From JBBQUN01 sp963698395 (GTDB lineage Bacteria; Actinomycetota; Acidimicrobiia; Acidimicrobiales; SZUA-35), in assembly GCA_963698395.1 (NCBI GenBank), contig CAVOQQ010000001.1:124001-188000 (forward strand): a DNA stretch of 64,000 bases, written 5' to 3'. Positions 35,136 to 43,396 of the stretch are shown here, piece after piece. Position numbers and translations under genes: made by a program. How positions within the stretch are numbered: position 1 is the stretch's first letter; each line of letters starts with the position of its first letter. The notes below the pieces were generated by a model that saw nothing but the letters and a program-made list of their open reading frames with translations, had not been told where the DNA came from and ran no database searches.

Positions 35136-35480
35136 GTGGAGCCGATCAGCGAAGAGGCGTTCGAGGCGTTGGTGGTCGACGCACTCGATCAACTACCCGA
35201 CGAACTGCACGACCTGTTGGACAACGTGGTGCTGATGATCGCCGATGCGCACGCCGAAGAGGAGCTCCTCGGGCTCTACGAAGGCGTGCCGCGAACCGAA
35301 CGGGACGACTACGGGGGCTTCGAACTGCCCGATCGGGTCACCCTTTTCCGGTTGACCTTGTGCGACGCCTGCGAGGATCTCGAAGCGCTGGCCGACGAGG
35401 TGCTGGTGACCGTGGTGCACGAACTGGCTCACCATCTCGGCATCGACGACGAACGGCTTCACGAACTTGGTTGGGCCTGA
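35136..35480 (+). CDS. Metallopeptidase family (minimal zincin) protein
   Basis: A 114-residue minimal zincin, starting at GTG 35136. The family opening is SEEAFEALVVDALDQLPDEL followed by LLDNVVLMIAD; the middle has LLGLYEGVPRTERDDYGG and PDRVTLFRLTL; the active site is TVVHELAHHLGIDDERLHEL with the HExxH zinc motif and downstream histidine/glutamate. These short cytoplasmic proteins are common in actinobacteria, and their proteolytic activity is mostly unproven. The upstream open frame up to 34665 belongs to the frameshifted zinc-ribbon gene. The length fits the family well. Confidence 0.88.
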   Translation: MEPISEEAFEALVVDALDQLPDELHDLLDNVVLMIADAHAEEELLGLYEGVPRTERDDYGGFELPDRVTLFRLTLCDACEDLEALADEVLVTVVHELAHHLGIDDERLHELGWA

Positions 35481-35491
35481 CTCGCGGCGTT

Positions 35492-36650
35492 CTACAGGGT
35501 CTTCGGGTAGTAGTCACCGGCAGGCGTCGCCGATGATTCTGCGGTGAAGTTGCTGTCGAACGGCCAATCTGCCTCGGCGCCTGGAAGCGGCCCTTGGTTG
35601 AATCGCCCCAACTCGCCGCCGCCGGCGTTCTCGTTGCCGACGAGCGACCACGCCTGACGCTTGTAGGTCCAGTTGTCCGGCTGGAGCCGGTGAGCTTCGT
35701 TGAAGTGCCTGATGGCGCTGTCTCGATCGCCGATGGTCCACAGGTGGTTGGCCAACTCGAAATGGGCGGCCCCTTCGCTCTTGTCGACACCGCGCTCGGC
35801 CGAGGCCTCCAGCACCTGTTCCGGGGTGAGCGCAAACGCACTGGCTGCACCATTGCGCGCCCAGTCTCGGATGGCATCGGGATATGACTCGCGGTCTTGG
35901 CCTCCGCGCATGCCGCGCTGCCAGTCCAGGGTCGTCGTGCTCGATCTCGGCCGCCTTCTTCTCGACGGCGGCATTGCGGTCGTCGAGGAAGCCTCGAAGC
36001 CATTCGGGATAGTCGTCGCCGGGCGGCCATCCAGGCTCGGGCGGGCGCACGATCACTCCGGCCTCGTCGATCCAGATGACGTTGGGAATGTTGACGACAC
36101 CGAAGAGGGCGTCGAGCTGATGCTTGGGATCGAGCAACGAAGGGTGCGTCGGCTGTGCTGCCTCGATGAACGGGCGTGAGACGTCGGGGTCGCTCAGTTC
36201 GAGGGAGACCGTGACGATTTCAACGCCGAGGGGTGCAAGTTCTTCGCTCAGTGCCTGCCAACCTGGCAGATCGTAACGACAGCCTCAATAGGGGGCCCAG
36301 GCAACGACGACCACCTTCTTGCCTCGTAGCGAGGAGAGGCGGAATGCCTTCCCGTCGAGGTCGGGCAGGACCACCTCGGGGGCTTTGGCGGTCACGAGCG
36401 CTCGTCCACTGAGCGATTCGGGACCGAAGGCCGACAGGCCCGACGCCTCGTGACTGACGATTGCCATCCCAAGGCGCTCCGCTGCGTGAGCGGCGGAGTA
36501 GCCGTCGGGGAGCGGGACGCACACCTCGCCCTTGCATGCCCCCTCGGGTTTGATATCCCAGCCGGTGCCGGAAGCGAATTCCTCGGCGGAGAGGTCGAGC
36601 GTGTCAGTGATCACGGGCGTCAGGCTCCCAGATTCGAGGCGGAAGGGCAA
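35492..36650 (-). CDS. Redoxin/thioredoxin-like protein, candidate selenoprotein (UGA at 36285-36287), one frameshift
   Basis: From TTG 36650 the frame reads SAEEFASGTGWDIKPEGACK, VCVPLPDG and a redoxin start PEVVLPDLDGKAFRLSSLRG, then VVVVAWAPY and TGA. Reading through TGA gives GCRYDLPGWQALSEELAPLG and IPNVIWIDEAGVIVRP. In related proteins this place is W-x-x-W/Y-C-G-C-R-x-D-L-P, so the TGA sits at the conserved active-site cysteine. A hairpin with GGU loop follows at the right distance (see SECIS entry). Near 35930 a one-base shift leads to the C-terminal part: SYPDAIRDWARNGAASAFAL, AHFELANHLWTIGDRDSAIR and HRLQPDNWTYKRQAWSLVG. About 385 residues in total. I favour a selenoprotein related to SelL-like redox proteins; decay is the alternative because of the frameshift. 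Confidence 0.65.
36255..36287 (-). promoter_or_regulatory. Putative bacterial SECIS hairpin after the in-frame UGA
   Basis: On the minus strand the UGA (36287-36285) is followed after 15 bases by CUGCCA-GGU-UGGCAG (36269-36255), a perfect 6-bp stem with a three-base loop starting GG. Bacterial SECIS elements need a small apical stem-loop with a G in the first two loop positions about 16-37 bases after UGA. Here the loop begins 21 bases after it. The fit is by eye only. Confidence 0.55.
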
Positions 36651-36732
36651 GACCCGTGCGGGTCAGCAGTCCCTCGGGCTGCGATCGCAACGCCCGCCGG
36701 CAGGCTGAGCCAACAACGACCCCGGCCAGTGA

Positions 36733-37104
36733 TCATCCGCGGCGCAGGAAGACCAAGCACGTGCAGACGGAGATGATTCCCGCGAGCACCTGGCCGCCTC
36801 GGAGCAGTCGATTGACATCGACGGCCGGTTTCCAGCTCAGTTCGCCATCGCGAATCTCGTAGACGCCGACGGCTTGGGCGCCGAGTCCGAAGCCGGTGCC
36901 GAAACCGCGGCCTCCTTCGTCATCTGGCCCCGTGCCTTCGCCGCCGCCTCCGCCACCCCCGCCCGAGACTCGGGCGACGGGGATGATCGTGACACCGTCG
37001 ACCGTGGTCGGATCGCCGAACACGCGGCGGACCGACATCGCATCTCGGGTTCCCTTCAGCTCGTCGAGGATGGAGTGTTCGGTGATGTCGATGGTCTCGG
37101 TCAT
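36733..37104 (-). CDS. GerW/YtfJ-like family protein
   Basis: A 123-residue protein. The segment MSVRRVFGDPTTVDGVTIIP and VARVSGGGGGGGGEGTGPDD, then GFGTGFGLGAQAVGVYEIRD and GELSWKPAVDVNRLL, is the core of the GerW (YtfJ) family, first named from spore germination but widespread in non-spore-formers. A C-terminal hydrophobic segment (GQVLAGIISVCTCLVFL) may anchor it in the membrane. The glycine-rich linker is typical. The gene is upstream of nothing obvious on its strand and downstream of a DUF4389 gene by 67 bases, so it could be the end of that transcription unit. Function unknown. Confidence 0.8.
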   Translation of the reverse strand: MTETIDITEHSILDELKGTRDAMSVRRVFGDPTTVDGVTIIPVARVSGGGGGGGGEGTGPDDEGGRGFGTGFGLGAQAVGVYEIRDGELSWKPAVDVNRLLRGGQVLAGIISVCTCLVFLRRG

Positions 37105-37171
37105 GATCGTTCCTTTGCTTGGTTCTCGGGTGGCTCACTCGGTCGGTTCGTCGGCCTCGATGTCGGTCGTG

Positions 37172-38023
37172 TCATGGGGACGCGGCCTTCTCGGCAGACG
37201 AGTCGACGCCGGGGTCTGTGCCCTCTGACGGTGGTCGTAGGTCGAGAGAGGTCGGTGGGTCGGAAGGGAGCGGAGGTATCGGTGGTGCCGGTGGTTCACT
37301 CCCGCCCTGGTCGAGACGGAACGGCGGATAGACGTCGGTCATGAGTGCCACGTAGGCGATCACCCGGTAGATCCAACGATTGAATCCGACGATCAGATCG
37401 AACAAGGCCTGCGGGTAGCGGCCGGTGAACAGCAACACGACGCCGGCGATCAGCACCAACAGCCCGAGGAATCCACCGCCACCATTGGGGTCGAAGCCGA
37501 CCCGGTCACCCTCGGCGGCAAGCCACCGTACCGACGAACCAGTGAGCAGGGCCACGATGATCAGGTGGGGAATGGCCAGAAGCAGCTTCACGAACACAAG
37601 ACCGCGGGAGAGCTGCTCGGGGTAGGCGATATCGAGGCTGGCGGGATCGCCGTCCTCAGGCTCGAGGCTGAACGGCGGGTATCGATCGGTGCCGATGCCG
37701 CCGGTGCCGGCGTAGAAGCTGACTCTCCAAGACCAGCGAAGGACGCCGACGTTGAAATCGAAGATACCTCTTGGATACTGGCCGGTGAACACGATGGCCA
37801 CCGCGGCAACGAGCGTGAGGAGCATGAACGCAATGGTCAGGAAGGCGAGTGCGATGAAATGCGGGATGGCGAGGAACCACTTGACGAGCCACTTCCACCG
37901 AGACAACGAAGGGTCGAGGTCGGCGGTCACGGCGACGGGGTGAGCCGATGCAGGCCGAGGAGACCGACCCTCTGTCAGCGAGCCGGCGGTCGCTGGTTCG
38001 CTCCGGCCGAATCCCTCGGGCAC
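37172..38023 (-). CDS. DUF4389 membrane protein
   Basis: A membrane protein with two DUF4389 repeats. Repeat 1: LDPSLSRWKWLVKWFLAIPH, a long hydrophobic pair of spans, FTGQYPRGIFDFNVGVLRWS and YAGTGGIGTDRYPPFSLEP. Repeat 2: LVFVKLLLAIPHLIIVALLT, LIAGVVLLFTGRYPQALFDL and RWIYRVIAYVALMTDVYPPF. Four to five spans are visible and a proline-rich tail follows. The start is uncertain: the GTG at 38023 or the GTG at 37930 just before the first repeat. The sequence upstream overlaps the broken neighbour gene. Function unknown; in actinobacteria these genes occur in pairs with another small membrane protein, as here. Confidence 0.75.
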   Translation of the reverse strand: MPEGFGRSEPATAGSLTEGRSPRPASAHPVAVTADLDPSLSRWKWLVKWFLAIPHFIALAFLTIAFMLLTLVAAVAIVFTGQYPRGIFDFNVGVLRWSWRVSFYAGTGGIGTDRYPPFSLEPEDGDPASLDIAYPEQLSRGLVFVKLLLAIPHLIIVALLTGSSVRWLAAEGDRVGFDPNGGGGFLGLLVLIAGVVLLFTGRYPQALFDLIVGFNRWIYRVIAYVALMTDVYPPFRLDQGGSEPPAPPIPPLPSDPPTSLDLRPPSEGTDPGVDSSAEKAASP

Positions 38024-38672
38024 CGGCAATGATGAGACCGACCGCCAAGGCGGTCGACACCGCCCCGACACCGAGCATGATCATGGCCAGCGGCAACACG
38101 AACGCCGCTTTGGCGCCGACGTTGACATCGGCGATCACGCCAGGGCTGCCGTCGGCATTCATGAGTACCGCCGACCAGCTCCCGCTGGTGGCTTCCCATT
38201 CCAGTTCTTGATTGCGCGACTGGCGGTCGCAGCCCAGAAGCCTGGTCGACCGGCGGGGCGATCGTCGAGGCTCCAGGCTGTGCGAGGTAGACGGGTTCGA
38301 AGCCGTCGGTGAGGTCGATGACTTCGTCGTGGGCGACACCCGCCAGGTAGGCGTCGACATCAGCCTGGCGGCCGATGCCGATGAACAGCGTTGCGCTCGG
38401 TGTTCGTGTCGGTGGCTCGGAGCCGGACGTCGGCGTCGAGAAGCGTCGAGAACCCAGTCTGGTGAACCGGGATCGGCCGCGAACGTGATGTCCTCGGCGG
38501 TGATCGCCACGGTGTTCGTCGCGAGTCGATCGATGGTGGTGTCGAAGTAGCCGTCGTCACCGCGTCCGAAGGCGTAGCCCAGGCCAAGCGCGCCCCCGCC
38601 GAAGAGCAGCGCAAGCGCCGGGATCACCAACAGACAACCAATGACGAGCGCAGCCACCCGTGATGGACGCAT
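38016..38672 (-). pseudogene. Membrane protein paired with DUF4389, frameshifted
   Basis: From ATG 38672: MRPSRVAALVIGCLLVIPAL and LLFGGGALGLGYAFGRGDDG (first span), then AITAEDITFAADPGSPDWVL. The frame then shifts. LDADVRLRATDTNTERNA lies in a second frame, and DVDAYLAGVAHDEVIDLTDG in a third. The first frame returns with ELEWEATSGSWSAVLMNADG, VNVGAKAAFVLPLAMIMLGV and a second span. So three or more one-base indels break a protein of about 220 residues. No stop remains at the natural end, where it runs into the DUF4389 start. The order of pieces is complete, so the decay is recent or the sequence is imperfect. Confidence 0.65.
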
Positions 38673-38765
38673 GGTGCTCTCCTTTGTCTCGAGGTCGCTA
38701 CCACCATCGTGAAGTCAGCCGCCCGACAACCCAAGGGTCGAACGGCTCTCACTCGAGCTGTGCCC

Positions 38766-38818
38766 AGCAACTTGCGCGATCCGGGGCCGAAAACGACCCT
38801 CTACTCGCGCAAGTTGCT
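38766..38818. repeat. 14-bp perfect inverted repeat downstream of the aldo/keto reductase
   Basis: AGCAACTTGCGCGA (38766-38779) and TCGCGCAAGTTGCT (38805-38818) are exact reverse complements with a 25-base loop. Located 29 bases after the reductase stop on the minus strand. There is no T-run, so it is not a classic intrinsic terminator. It could be a transcript-end hairpin or an operator for the broken membrane gene starting at 38672. Confidence 0.6.
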
Positions 38819-38820
38819 CA

Positions 38821-38858
38821 CTTTCGGTCAGCGCAGCTGCTTTCGGTCAGCGCAGCTG
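38821..38858. repeat. 19-bp tandem duplication at the reductase stop codon
   Basis: CTTTCGGTCAGCGCAGCTG is present twice in direct succession (38821-38839 and 38840-38858). The copy at 38840-38858 contains the stop codon of the aldo/keto reductase gene; the other lies just beyond it. The coding sequence is unaffected, so this looks like a recent slippage duplication. Confidence 0.9.
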
Positions 38859-39854
38859 AGTGCCGTCGACGGCGAACGGCTCGATCGCATCGACCTCGTC
38901 GTCGGTCAGCGGTTCGGCATCGAGGGCAGCGATGTTGTCTTCGAGTTGGGCCACGCTGCTCGCGCCGATCACCGCCGAGGTGACCTGCGGGTGGCGCAAG
39001 ACCCAGGCGATGGCCAACTGGGCGAGGCTCTGTCCCCTTGACTGTGCGACCGCGTCGAGGCCTCGTACTCGTTCGAGATAGGTGTCGCTGATCGGTCCAG
39101 GCTGGAGCCAGCGTCCCTCCGATGCTCGGGAGCCATCGGGAACCGTGCCGTCGATGTAGCGGTTCGTGGCAAGCCCTTGCGCCAAGGGTGAGAACACGAT
39201 GCAGCCCGCACCGACCTGTTCGAGCACCTCGAGCAGCCCCTGCTCGACGTGGCGGTCGAACAGGTTGTAGCGAGGCTGGTGAATGGTCAACGGGATGCCA
39301 TGACCGGCAAGGGCCTGGTGGGCGGCGAGCGTCTGCTCGGGGCTGTAGTTCGAGATGCCGACATAGAGCGCCTTGCCGCTGTTGACCGCAGTGGCCAGTG
39401 CCCCCATCGTCTCTTCGATCGGCGTGTCGGGATCGGGGCGGTGCGAATAGAAGATGTCGACGTAGTCGAGACCGAGCCGAGTGAGTGACTGGTCCAACGA
39501 GGCCAAGACGGATTTGCGGGAACCCCATTCGCCGTAGGGCCCGGGCCACATGAAGTAGCCCGCTTTGGAGGAGACGACCAGCTCGTCGCGGTGAGCGGTG
39601 AAGTCTTCGGAAAGGATGCGTCCGAAGTTGGTCTCGGCCGAGCCGTCGGGCGGTCCGTAGTTGTTGGCCAAATCGAAGTGCGTGATGCCGAGATCGAAGG
39701 CTCGGCGCAGGATGGCCCGCTGATCCTCGATTGGGCGATCGTGCCCGAAGTTGTTCCACAAGCCCATCGACACCCTGGGCAAGCGGAGCCCGCTACGACC
39801 GACTCGGGCGTACTCCATGCTGTCGTAACGGGTGTCTGCCGGAGCGTACGTCAT
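38847..39854 (-). CDS. Aldo/keto reductase (YghZ/MgrA-like)
   Basis: A 335-residue aldo/keto reductase of the AKR14-like group (L-glyceraldehyde 3-phosphate reductase-like). The catalytic tetrad is visible: Asp and Tyr in THFDLANNYGPPDGSAE, Lys in VVSSKAGYFMWPGPYGEWGS and His in IFYSHRPDPDTPIEETM. The NADPH pocket is seen in AVIGASSVAQLEDNIAALD. The ATG at 39854 fits the family length; a second ATG 12 codons later is possible. It works in the cytoplasm, reducing aldehydes with NADPH. The neighbours give no pathway. The 3' end is marked by a tandem duplication and a long inverted repeat. Confidence 0.93.
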   Translation of the reverse strand: MTYAPADTRYDSMEYARVGRSGLRLPRVSMGLWNNFGHDRPIEDQRAILRRAFDLGITHFDLANNYGPPDGSAETNFGRILSEDFTAHRDELVVSSKAGYFMWPGPYGEWGSRKSVLASLDQSLTRLGLDYVDIFYSHRPDPDTPIEETMGALATAVNSGKALYVGISNYSPEQTLAAHQALAGHGIPLTIHQPRYNLFDRHVEQGLLEVLEQVGAGCIVFSPLAQGLATNRYIDGTVPDGSRASEGRWLQPGPISDTYLERVRGLDAVAQSRGQSLAQLAIAWVLRHPQVTSAVIGASSVAQLEDNIAALDAEPLTDDEVDAIEPFAVDGTQLR

Positions 39855-39905
39855 CGTCGAATCCTAGGTCGCCGTCATCAGTAGGCTCCGGAAGGGCCGA
39901 GTGCG

Positions 39906-39980
39906 TTGCCATCGCCAACTCGATCGACGATGGCATTGCAGCAGATCTCGAGCGGCCGCTTCGTTCTCGGGCTGGGCACC
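39906..39980 (+). pseudogene. Short remnant of an LLM-class oxidoreductase
   Basis: Only about 25 residues are recognisable: STMALQQISSGRFVLGLGTG, the central strand typical of F420-dependent luciferase-like enzymes (ALQQLSxGRFxLGLGTG). The sequence before it overlaps the promoter of the reductase and the sequence after it is not homologous. No complete gene is present in 39855-40145. Confidence 0.45.
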
Positions 39981-40145
39981 GGAATCACCGATGACGTCGA
40001 GGAGGCCGAGCATCGCCGTGATTCCGGCTTCGCCTTCACCCGCTGGACCTCGTTCGAGACGCCATTGCCGAGGTCGACCACTGACGCCCAGGGTCTGAGC
40101 GGCCGTCGACCGCCAGTCTGTCTGCTCAGCTGGCCGACGATGTGT

Positions 40146-41138
40146 TCAGGAGAACAGTCCCGAGAACGCCTTGTCCCCCGGCGCAGCCGGATCGTCTTCG
40201 GGTCGGGGGTCGAGCCAGAGCCGAAGGAGGTGCCGTCGTTCGCCGGGTCGGTCGACGTAGGCAGTGCGGGCGTGGAGCGTGACCTCGTTGCTGATGATCT
40301 GGATGTCGCCGGGCTCGAGGTCCATGTCGTAGCTGATCGACGGGTCGGCGCCGATCTCCTCGATCAGTGCGAGGAGCTCACTCTGGGCAGGAGTGAATCG
40401 GGGCGCAGACGAGTGTCGCTGGGAGGAGTGTGTGTAGTCCGAGTGGTAGAAGGTCCGGAGCCGTCGCCCGTCCCATCGAACCATCGGCAGCATCCAGAAC
40501 GGTTGCTCGCCCGGTCCTTCCTCATTGCGACGGTCGACGGGGAAACGCCGGAACAACTCGGGAACCAGATCGGGGCGGCGTCGCCACACCTCGTTGTGGA
40601 TGGTGACGGAGCTGACCAGTCGACTCGCCCCTCCTTCTTGCGCCGAGCGCAGACAGAGCAAGGCAACGGCCGAGGCCCCGTCGACGTGGAATCTGATTCG
40701 ATCGGGTGTCTGGTACAGGCGGACGTCGGCGTCGATGTTCTTGCGGCCGGTGTCGGTGACATGCCCGAGCACATCACCGGCAGGGTTCTGCACCACGGGC
40801 ACGCCGAGAGCGTGGCCGATGGCCCAGTAGATCAACGCTGCCTCGTCGTCGGTCCATCGCTCGACCGGCAGCCCACGAATCAGGAGCACGCCTCGGCCGC
40901 TGAAGAGTTCGCTCCGCCAAGCGTCGAATCGTTCGGCCATCGTTGGCAGCAAGAGATCACCGGGGCCGAGATCGGCCAGGCGGTTCATGCCGAGACCGGC
41001 GTGGGCTGCAACGAGTGCATCGAACTCGTCGATCTCAGCCGGCTGCCAGCGATCGATCCAGCTGCCGTCTTGGCTGAGCTCCTCACCGCGCCAGGCGGCT
41101 GGCACGTCGAGTGGGCCGTCGGTTCTCGGCTCGGCCAC
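40146..41138 (-). CDS. TauD/TfdA family Fe(II)/2-oxoglutarate dioxygenase (copy 1)
   Basis: A 330-residue dioxygenase. The iron ligands are His151 and Asp153 in RFHVDGASAVALL and a distal histidine in EVTLHARTAYVDR, followed by the 2-oxoglutarate-binding arginine in RRHLLRLWLD. Other landmarks are GVLLIRGLPVERW, YWAIGHALGVPVVQNPAGD and GHVTDTGR. Such enzymes hydroxylate or cleave a C-H bond next to a heteroatom, as in taurine or phenoxyacetate breakdown, but this subgroup with GHVTDxG has no known substrate here. A clear paralogue lies at 57639-58706. The gene is single; the divergent neighbour encodes a PhnD-like binding protein. Confidence 0.92.
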   Translation of the reverse strand: MAEPRTDGPLDVPAAWRGEELSQDGSWIDRWQPAEIDEFDALVAAHAGLGMNRLADLGPGDLLLPTMAERFDAWRSELFSGRGVLLIRGLPVERWTDDEAALIYWAIGHALGVPVVQNPAGDVLGHVTDTGRKNIDADVRLYQTPDRIRFHVDGASAVALLCLRSAQEGGASRLVSSVTIHNEVWRRRPDLVPELFRRFPVDRRNEEGPGEQPFWMLPMVRWDGRRLRTFYHSDYTHSSQRHSSAPRFTPAQSELLALIEEIGADPSISYDMDLEPGDIQIISNEVTLHARTAYVDRPGERRHLLRLWLDPRPEDDPAAPGDKAFSGLFS

Positions 41139-41299
41139 GTTCGATCACCTCCTCGGGTCGTGACGACGGCGTCAGGAGCGTTGCCCGAGAATGCTACACG
41201 AGCAGCGGTCTGCGACCCGTCTGTCGGTCGGCCCGGGAGGTTGGCAGGCACGGGCCACAACGGGCTGGCACGATGACGTCGGCGCTAGGTTCGGAGCCC

Positions 41300-42292
41300 A
41301 TGGCGACCGATCTGCCTCTCCTCCGCTTCACCACCTGGCTGGCCCCGGGACTGCCGCTCGAGATGTTCGAGGTCATCGCCGATCATGTCAGTCGCGGCAT
41401 GGGAGTCGACTACGTGCTGTCGGTCGAGTCGCACGCGTCTGGTCCACTGTCGATCGAAGAAGATCGGTTTGCTGCCGACCTGACCGATGTCGGCTTCGTC
41501 TGTCCGCCGTCCTATCTGTGGTTGACCGGCCAGCGCCGACCGAGCGTCTCCCTCGTCGGATTGGCGCCCATCCACGACGATCCACGAAACGAAGGCAAAC
41601 CGGTCTATGTGTCCGATGTCGTCGCTCGGGCCGGTGATGGCATCGAGTGTTTCGACGACCTGCGGGGTCGGCGCGTTGGCTACAACGAGCGGGCGTCATT
41701 GAGCGGTTTCGTCAGCCTGCTCGCTCGGCTCGATCGCGAGGGCCATGACGTCGACTTCTTCGGTGAGCTTCGCCAAGTCGGCGGCCACCGGCAGGCGCTG
41801 GCGTTGATCGCGGCGGGCGAGCTCGATGCGGCGGCCATCGACGCCAACGTCTGGCGTGCGTGGTGTCGAGAGCAATCCCAGGCCGACTCGGAGCTTCGCT
41901 CGATCGACGTCCTCGGCCCCTACCCGGTGCAACCGGTGGTGGTCCGCTCCGGAGCGGACCGCGATCTGGCCGTTTTGGTCGAGGAGCAGCTTCGGAAACC
42001 CGAGTTGGCAACGGCACTGGCGGCGTTCGGTGTCGTCGGTTTCGGCCCCGTGACCCACCGGGACTACCAGAACCTCGGTCCCGCTGTCCGCCGAGCAATG
42101 GCCATGGTCCCCGATGACACGGCTTCGACGGACGCCATCTCGGATCTTCCGTCGTCGCCGCTCACTCCCTCGCCGGCTCCTCCGATGCCCGACCCGATCG
42201 ATCCACGGTCCCCGCTTCCACCGCCGATCGGCCCGCAGGATCCACCCGAACCCCTCGTCCCGAACGTTCCTCCGGAACGCCCGATCATCTGA
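41300..42292 (+). CDS. PhnD-like phosphate/phosphonate-type substrate-binding protein without signal peptide
   Basis: A 330-residue protein related to PhnD/SsuA-like periplasmic binding proteins. Segments typical of the fold: PLLRFTTWLAPGLPLEMFEV, VCPPSYLWL, GKPVYVSDVVARAGDGIECF, DDLRGRRVGYNERASLSGFV, LALIAAGELDAAAIDANVWR and GPYPVQPVVVRSGAD. Intact transport proteins begin with a lipoprotein signal, but here ATG 41300 (GGAG upstream) or ATG 41273 gives no signal peptide, so it may be a cytoplasmic sensor or enzyme-like relative. The C-terminal 40 residues are proline- and serine-rich (PLPPPIGPQDPPEPLVPNVP). No ABC transporter genes are adjacent. Confidence 0.8.
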   Translation: MATDLPLLRFTTWLAPGLPLEMFEVIADHVSRGMGVDYVLSVESHASGPLSIEEDRFAADLTDVGFVCPPSYLWLTGQRRPSVSLVGLAPIHDDPRNEGKPVYVSDVVARAGDGIECFDDLRGRRVGYNERASLSGFVSLLARLDREGHDVDFFGELRQVGGHRQALALIAAGELDAAAIDANVWRAWCREQSQADSELRSIDVLGPYPVQPVVVRSGADRDLAVLVEEQLRKPELATALAAFGVVGFGPVTHRDYQNLGPAVRRAMAMVPDDTASTDAISDLPSSPLTPSPAPPMPDPIDPRSPLPPPIGPQDPPEPLVPNVPPERPII

Positions 42293-42444
42293 CGGGAGCG
42301 AACCGGCCTGCGCGTGGGACGGGCGTGCGAGCGAGACCCCTGGCTGAGTTGCCCGGCCTTGCGGACCCCAAGTGGGAGGGGCGCCGGTGACACACGGCGT
42401 CGAGGCTCGTGGACATGGAGCCACCGTCGTGTGATCATCCTCCG

Positions 42445-43284
42445 ATGAGCACCACCGCGCCCGAGGGCGATCTTGCGACATTCGAGAGCGACTCGTTCGA
42501 GTCCGATGGTGTGAGCCACCCCGTCTACCGCAAGGGATCTGGACCGGCGGTGGTGGTGATCACGGAGATGCCCGGCATCTCGCCGATGGTCCTCGGATTC
42601 GCCGACCGGGTCGTGGAGTTGGGGTGCTCGGTGGTCTTGCCAGACCTGTACGGCACGGCCGGCCGCGACCCCTTTCGGGGACCTGTGGTGTCCAACGCCG
42701 TCTACCTCGCCGGCTCGATGATCAAGGGTTGCATCAGCCGCGACTTCACCGTGTACGCGTTGGATCGAACCTCACCGATTGCATCGTGGCTGCGGGCCCT
42801 GGCCCGACATGAACATGCCCGCTGCGGCGGTAAGGGTGTTGGTGCCGTCGGGATGTGCTTCAGCGGTGGTTTCGCCCTGGCCATGGCGACCGACCCGTCA
42901 GTGGTCGCGCCGGTGCTGAGCCAACCGGCGCTTCCACTCCCGCTCGGCAAGAAGCGCAAGGCAGCGATCGATGTGTCCGACGATGATCTCGACACGATTG
43001 CCGGTCGCTGCTCGGCCGAGGGCCTTCGGGTGCTCGGCCTCCGGTTCAATGGCGACCAACTCGTTCCTGCCGAACGATTCGCTTTCTTGAGCGAACGATT
43101 GGGTGATGGGTTCATCGCGATCGAGCTCGAACAGGCCGACGGCAACCCAGCGAGTCTCGAGAGCCCCCTGGTCTCCGCCCACCACAGTGTGCTGACCACG
43201 AGCCTCATCGATGAAGAGGGCCAGCCGACCAGGCAGGCCCTCGACCGAGCGTTGGACCTCTTCCGTGACCGACTGCTGCCCTAG
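42445..43284 (+). CDS. Dienelactone hydrolase family protein
   Basis: A 279-residue alpha/beta hydrolase of the dienelactone hydrolase family. The nucleophile is the cysteine in GVGAVGMCFSGGFALAMA (G-x-C-x-G-G), the acid is in RFNGDQLVPAERF and the histidine in LVSAHHSVLTTSL. The N-terminal strand is VVVITEMPGISPMVLGFADR. Dienelactone hydrolases open lactones in chloroaromatic breakdown; many homologues are carboxylesterases of other function. The frame opens at 42409, but the ATG at 42445 fits better. It is single between the binding-protein gene and a convergent nitroreductase gene. Confidence 0.9.
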   Translation: MSTTAPEGDLATFESDSFESDGVSHPVYRKGSGPAVVVITEMPGISPMVLGFADRVVELGCSVVLPDLYGTAGRDPFRGPVVSNAVYLAGSMIKGCISRDFTVYALDRTSPIASWLRALARHEHARCGGKGVGAVGMCFSGGFALAMATDPSVVAPVLSQPALPLPLGKKRKAAIDVSDDDLDTIAGRCSAEGLRVLGLRFNGDQLVPAERFAFLSERLGDGFIAIELEQADGNPASLESPLVSAHHSVLTTSLIDEEGQPTRQALDRALDLFRDRLLP

Positions 43285-43396
43285 GCGATTGTCGTCGTAG
43301 GGCTTGTCGTTGGAGGGTGCTCGGCAGATCGTGACGTGCGTGCCGTTGGGCCCCGGAGCCGATGGTCGTATCGGAGGTCGAAGACGGAGAGTCGGA

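Noticed and set aside
34665..35480. Single 271-residue zinc-ribbon/zincin fusion
   Set aside because: A frameshift in the zinc-ribbon gene makes it read into the zincin gene. The zinc-ribbon C-terminus is present in another frame, and the zincin has its own GTG start at the normal family position.
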